DNA from: Sphingobium scionense
GTDB taxonomy: Bacteria > Pseudomonadota > Alphaproteobacteria > Sphingomonadales > Sphingomonadaceae
DNA: 64,000 nucleotides
Assembly (NCBI RefSeq): GCF_014197035.1
Contig: NZ_JACIEU010000020.1
Coordinates: 28,471-92,470, forward strand
Direction: 5' to 3'
Both the position numbers and the translations under genes were made by a program. Below, piece by piece: positions 60,906 to 64,000 of this stretch (position 1 is the stretch's first letter; each line of letters starts with the position of its first letter). The notes beneath the pieces are model-generated. The model did not search any database, was not told the origin of the DNA, and was given only the letters and a program-made list of their open reading frames with translations.

Positions 60906-62918
60906 TTACGAAATGCTTGGCCCACTCCGACCGCGCCCGATCGACCAGGTGATTCCATCACCCCGTACCAGACCGGACACGGTTTTTCCGACCTGCCGTT
61001 CCAGCGCGGGACGCCACGGCACCAGCGTGAAATCCCGGGCGCGCTCGATGACGGCGAACCGCCCGCTGACGAGATCGACCGAACGGCGATAGACGCCCTC
61101 AATCCGGGCGCCCTCGGCAGCCTCCCGGAATTGCATATTCACCTCGGCGGCGAACTGGCCTGCCACCCGCAGCAGTTCGCGCCGCTGGAGCGCCGCGATC
61201 ATACCGCTCGAGAACGTCGGGCTGCCCGCAGTTTCTTCCGCGAATCCCTGCGCCACCAGCCACTGCCGACGACGCGCCTGGGCATCGCGCAGATCGTGGC
61301 CGAACCCGGCATCGCGGATGGATACGGGTGCGCCCGAAACAAGCTCCCGGTCGATCCAGGTCGCAGCATCGGCATCGACCAGTCGGTCGAGCGGCTGCGC
61401 CGACAACATGGTGATTGTAACCGGACGGTCCCGCAGACGATCCGTCTCATACACGGCTACACGATCGAGATGGTCGGGTGCGATGATCCAGCGCCCGGAC
61501 GGCTCGCGCTCGACGATGCCCGATAGCCGTCGCATCGCCTCGAGCCGCCGGACATGGGTTTCAGCGAAGGCTTGGGTGGCGGTCGGATCATGGCGAAGAT
61601 GGGCATCCACATCGTATCGTCCATCATTGGCGGCGGCGACCGCGGCGATGGTCCTATCCGCCTCCCGCAATGTCGGGCTGACCGGATCGATCCGCACGAT
61701 CGCATCAGGCGGCAAGCTGACGTCGGTTTCCGTGCCCCCTTCAGCGAAGCTCAGAACAGGCTTGCCGATTGCCACATAATGGCTGCGCCCATCCACGCCG
61801 TCGACGATCAGATAATGGCGATCGGCGTGCTCATCGGCGAGCCCGCGCGCCAGCACGCGGCCGACCAGCGGGCGGGCATCGGGCGCGGTCGGATCGTAGA
61901 TCGCCTGATCGGCCGGTGCTCGGGCAATCGCGGCGCGCGAAAATTCGCGCTGCATCGTGCGGATGATGTCGCCCCGTTCGCCCAATGCGCGCAGCGTGTC
62001 GGCAAGGTCGGGCGCGAGCCGGAAGCGCCCGGCACCGAGGGGCTCGGCCAGGCCCAGGCGCGACAGCTTCGCCAGTCGGCCGACGCGCAGTGTCTGGTCG
62101 AACGCATCGCGACCGTTGGTTGCCACAACCCGCGTAGCGTCCGCTCCCTTGAGCAAGGCCCGGTCGATCGAGGTCAGGCGCTCCTGCTCGACTTCGCCAC
62201 GCAGCGCCTGCGCGATCTCACGGTCCGTGCGCGGGCCAAGATCGAGATCGACCAGCTCGGCGGCGCGCTCGCGGATGCCCGTCGTCATATAGTCGCGGGC
62301 GATGACGAGATCGGCTCCGCAATCATCCCTACCGCGCACCACGATATGGGTGTGCGGATGGCCGGTGTTGAAATGGTCGACAGCAACCCAGTCGAGCTTC
62401 GTCCCGAGATCCTCTTCCATCCGGTTCATCAGCCGGCGGGTCAGGGGTTTGAGATCCTCATATTGGTCGCCGTTCTCGGGCGAGACGATGAAGCGGAACT
62501 GGTGGCGATCGCCTGAGCCCCGCTCGCCGAACGCCTTGCCGTCGATGGCGTCGGCATCGCGCCCGTATAGCGCGCCGCGTTCGCCCTCGCGCGTGGTGCC
62601 GTCGCGCTGGAGATAGCGCAGGTGCGCGGCGGCGACCGATACGCCCTTGCCGGCGAGCTTGACGATGCTCGCCTTGACGATGACCCGACGACCGTTCGAG
62701 GCCGCAGGGCCACCGCGGCTGGCAAGCATCCGCCCGACACCCGCGCCGCGCCCTATCCGGGTGCCTGAGAACGACCCTCGTGCGAGGCCTGGCGCAGCGC
62801 TACCGCTGCGCGCGAGATTGGCGGCGGCGAGGACGCGGCCGAGATAGCGCCGGGCGCGCTTGCCACCTTGCTGGCGCTGGCGCCCAAGGCGCGGCTCAAA
62901 GCTGTCGTCGTCGGCCAT
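60906..62918 (-). CDS. VirD2-like relaxase (DUF3363 family)
   Basis: A 670-residue relaxase that nicks oriT and leads the strand into the recipient. The N-terminal domain has VIVKASIVKLAGKGVSVAAAHLRYLQRDG (the Tyr in LRYLQRDG is a candidate nucleophile) and the metal motif DHFNTGHPHTHIVVRG. The rest is the DUF3363 C-terminal region. ATG 62918 begins MADDDSFEPRLGRQR, the usual start of the group. Relaxases of this family usually lie directly beside traG; here they are 12.7 kb apart because cargo is inserted. A 291-base non-coding interval (60615-60905) separates it from the convergent 59277 gene. Confidence 0.93.
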   Translation of the reverse strand: MADDDSFEPRLGRQRQQGGKRARRYLGRVLAAANLARSGSAAPGLARGSFSGTRIGRGAGVGRMLASRGGPAASNGRRVIVKASIVKLAGKGVSVAAAHLRYLQRDGTTREGERGALYGRDADAIDGKAFGERGSGDRHQFRFIVSPENGDQYEDLKPLTRRLMNRMEEDLGTKLDWVAVDHFNTGHPHTHIVVRGRDDCGADLVIARDYMTTGIRERAAELVDLDLGPRTDREIAQALRGEVEQERLTSIDRALLKGADATRVVATNGRDAFDQTLRVGRLAKLSRLGLAEPLGAGRFRLAPDLADTLRALGERGDIIRTMQREFSRAAIARAPADQAIYDPTAPDARPLVGRVLARGLADEHADRHYLIVDGVDGRSHYVAIGKPVLSFAEGGTETDVSLPPDAIVRIDPVSPTLREADRTIAAVAAANDGRYDVDAHLRHDPTATQAFAETHVRRLEAMRRLSGIVEREPSGRWIIAPDHLDRVAVYETDRLRDRPVTITMLSAQPLDRLVDADAATWIDRELVSGAPVSIRDAGFGHDLRDAQARRRQWLVAQGFAEETAGSPTFSSGMIAALQRRELLRVAGQFAAEVNMQFREAAEGARIEGVYRRSVDLVSGRFAVIERARDFTLVPWRPALERQVGKTVSGLVRGDGITWSIGRGRSGPSIS

Positions 62919-63082
62919 TGTCCTGATTCCGGGGTGTGGAACGGCGAGCATGCCGCGCAGCCGATGTTATGAAAACCGGTGCCGACGAACATGGCGGAAT
63001 GCCGACCTTCCGGCGTGGAACGGCACTGGTGCCGAGAGTACAGTGTCGGTGCCGGCTCCAAAAAATGATGTGCAGACAAGGG

Positions 63083-63118
63083 CTTATGGCGCACAAGTGC
63101 CATAGCTTTATCTTGCCT
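63083..63118 (+). other. Candidate oriT: inverted repeat plus nick-like motif
   Basis: Just upstream of the relaxase gene, TATGGC (63086-63091) and GCCATA (63100-63105) form an inverted repeat around GCACAAGT, followed 5 bases later by ATCTTG-CC (63111-63118). This resembles the IncP/VirD2-type layout of a hairpin followed by the ATCCTG-C nick consensus. The nick would fall near 63116/63117 on the + strand. The match is by eye and one base off the usual consensus. Confidence 0.4.
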
Positions 63119-63259
63119 TACGCCGCCCTTCCGCCTGAACCGCTCCTGCCGCCCATTTCCACCTTCCTGTTGCCCGTCCATGTCGCCCGAGCCGAGGCAA
63201 AAAGAAGCCGGGACACGATGCCTGTCCGGCACCCTGTCCCTGCGTTTCCGATGCCCCGA

Positions 63260-63619
63260 TCAGTGCGTCGCCGCGAATGCTTCGCGTGCCTGCCGTTCGC
63301 TCCTGAAGCTGCGCCGCCCCATCAATCCGTGCGCGTTGCCATCGCCATCGACGATGCTCACCGCGACGAACCAGCGGCCATCCAGCCGCCCGACAATCGC
63401 CACCCGATCGAGTTCGAAATCCTCCTCATCCTGTGCCTGATATGCGCCGAGCCACCGTTCCGATACCCTTGCGTCCCAAAGGAAATCGCTCTCCTCGGCC
63501 TCAAGGAACCGCTGTGCCAGCGCCTCGCCTGCGCCCCGTCCAAACTCGATTTCGAGCCCAGCCACCAGCGTTGCAATTACGCGGTCCGACGCCGCCCCGA
63601 TGGGTTGAAACATGGTCAT
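63260..63619 (-). CDS. Conserved hypothetical protein upstream of the relaxase
   Basis: A 119-residue acidic protein (FLEAEESDFLWDARVSERWLGAYQAQDEEDF) with no recognised domain and no signal peptide. It lies 341 bases upstream of the relaxase in the same orientation, so the candidate oriT is between them. A role in transfer is possible by position only. Confidence 0.65.
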   Translation of the reverse strand: MTMFQPIGAASDRVIATLVAGLEIEFGRGAGEALAQRFLEAEESDFLWDARVSERWLGAYQAQDEEDFELDRVAIVGRLDGRWFVAVSIVDGDGNAHGLMGRRSFRSERQAREAFAATH

Positions 63620-63954
63620 GATCGCCTCCTTCGCTTGAAATCCTCCTCATTGAGGACAGACCTCCGGAGACGGGTGGCGGAGCGGCTGTCAGGGCCGCGG
63701 AGGCGCAGCCGGAGCGCCGCGCAGCGGCGGCGGAGGAACCGATTTTGTTGTGCTAGCAACAAATAAAAGCGCGTGCGAAGCACGCTCTATTTCACGGCAA
63801 AATTGGAGGGGCCGCCGGCCTTGCACAGCCGCTTCGCTGCCCGTCATGCTGGGCCTTGCCGAGACGAGCCCCTCCAACGTCCGAGATCGCGCGATGCCCT
63901 TGCAGCGTTAGCGTCCGCGCTCGTGGTGTAATTTCCGGTGTAGATTGAGGCGAT
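63620..63954. other. Non-coding interval with nested hairpins
   Basis: No gene is supported here. It contains TTTGTTG-TGCTAG-CAACAAA (63744-63763, 7-bp arms) and, 7 bases later, GCGTGC-GAA-GCACGC (63771-63785) flanked by matching AAATA/TATTT sequence. These are placed like promoter-operator or terminator structures upstream of the 63260 gene. Confidence 0.5.
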
Positions 63955-63986
63955 CGCATGGGTGGGGCATGCCCCACCCATGCGAA
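63955..63986. repeat. Perfect 32-base palindrome
   Basis: The arms TCGCATGGGTGGGGCA (63955-63970) and TGCCCCACCCATGCGA (63971-63986) are exact reverse complements with no spacer. Such a long perfect palindrome is unlikely by chance and suggests a protein-binding site or a dispersed repeat. It sits 14 bases from the window edge, so its neighbour is unseen. Confidence 0.75.
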
Positions 63987-64000
63987 TTCGATCTCGGTGG

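Larger units (their letters stand above)
34773..64000. mobile_element. Integrative and conjugative element, left part (trb-type), runs off the window
   Basis: The element begins at tRNA-Leu(CAG) and contains, in order: integrase, AlpA-type regulator, DUF2274, trbI-G-F-L-J-E-D-C-B, a CopG-type regulator, the coupling protein gene traG, a 12.6 kb cargo block, a VirD2-like relaxase and a small conserved gene. The trb order matches that of Tn4371-like ICEs and IncP-type transfer systems (MPF-T). The right end is outside the window, so the repeated tRNA 3' segment that would mark attR could not be checked. Not visible here but expected for such elements: a TraF-type peptidase and a lytic transglycosylase. 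Confidence 0.88.

Noticed and set aside
63420..63432. ATCCTG nick-like motif inside the 63260 gene
   Set aside because: It lies within coding sequence without an adjacent inverted repeat; the intergenic candidate near 63111 has the better context.
34686..64000. CRISPR array or rRNA genes in the mobile region
   Set aside because: No regularly spaced direct repeats and no rRNA-like sequence were seen on either strand.

Overview
The window looks like a high-GC alphaproteobacterial chromosome, most likely a sphingomonad (Sphingomonadaceae, Sphingobium-like). That is inferred from the gene families (xseA-DUF2093-M23 cluster, plant-type gshA, SIMPL protein, paired DsbA-like proteins next to smc, BrnT/BrnA) and from base composition; no rRNA or other definitive marker is present.

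Positions 1 to about 34.6 kb are ordinary core chromosome in short, tightly packed operons: xseA-DUF2093-M23 peptidase; purD; mutY-nudC-pmbA-cysQ-like; a DUF721 gene and two DsbA-like genes leading to smc; the BrnT/BrnA toxin-antitoxin pair; an aminotransferase; ubiA-phospholipase D; rsmE; gshA; a membrane methyltransferase/DUF1345/ClpP-like group; ruvA and ruvB separated by a small GIY-YIG nuclease that sits between two copies of a perfect inverted repeat; an AMP-dependent ligase; gloA-gloB; and several envelope or hydrolase genes.

At 34,686-34,772 is tRNA-Leu(CAG). Directly after it begins an integrative and conjugative element (ICE) that runs past the right edge of the window, so attR is not seen. 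Its left module is a P4-type tyrosine integrase (+ strand) convergent with an AlpA-type regulator and DUF2274. Next is a complete trb-type (VirB/D4-like) mating-pair cluster on the minus strand, traG-copG-trbB-C-D-E-J-L-F-G-I. A DUF3363/VirD2-like relaxase and a small conserved gene lie at 60.9-63.6 kb, with a candidate oriT between them.

The 12.6 kb between the relaxase and traG (48.3-60.6 kb) is cargo dominated by likely anti-phage or genetic-conflict genes. It holds a fused nucleotidyltransferase-HEPN protein, an IS5-family insertion, a decayed Abi-like gene, an HNH protein, an AAA ATPase-subtilase pair with a small third gene, a short-Argonaute system, and an unrecognised protein with a degenerate PD-(D/E)XK-like core. 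The Argonaute system has a DUF4365 nuclease-APAZ protein overlapping a catalytically dead MID-PIWI protein, which is the SPARDA arrangement. SPARDA is a described class. The AAA-subtilase-third-gene cassette and the gene after the Argonaute are the parts most likely to be functionally undescribed.
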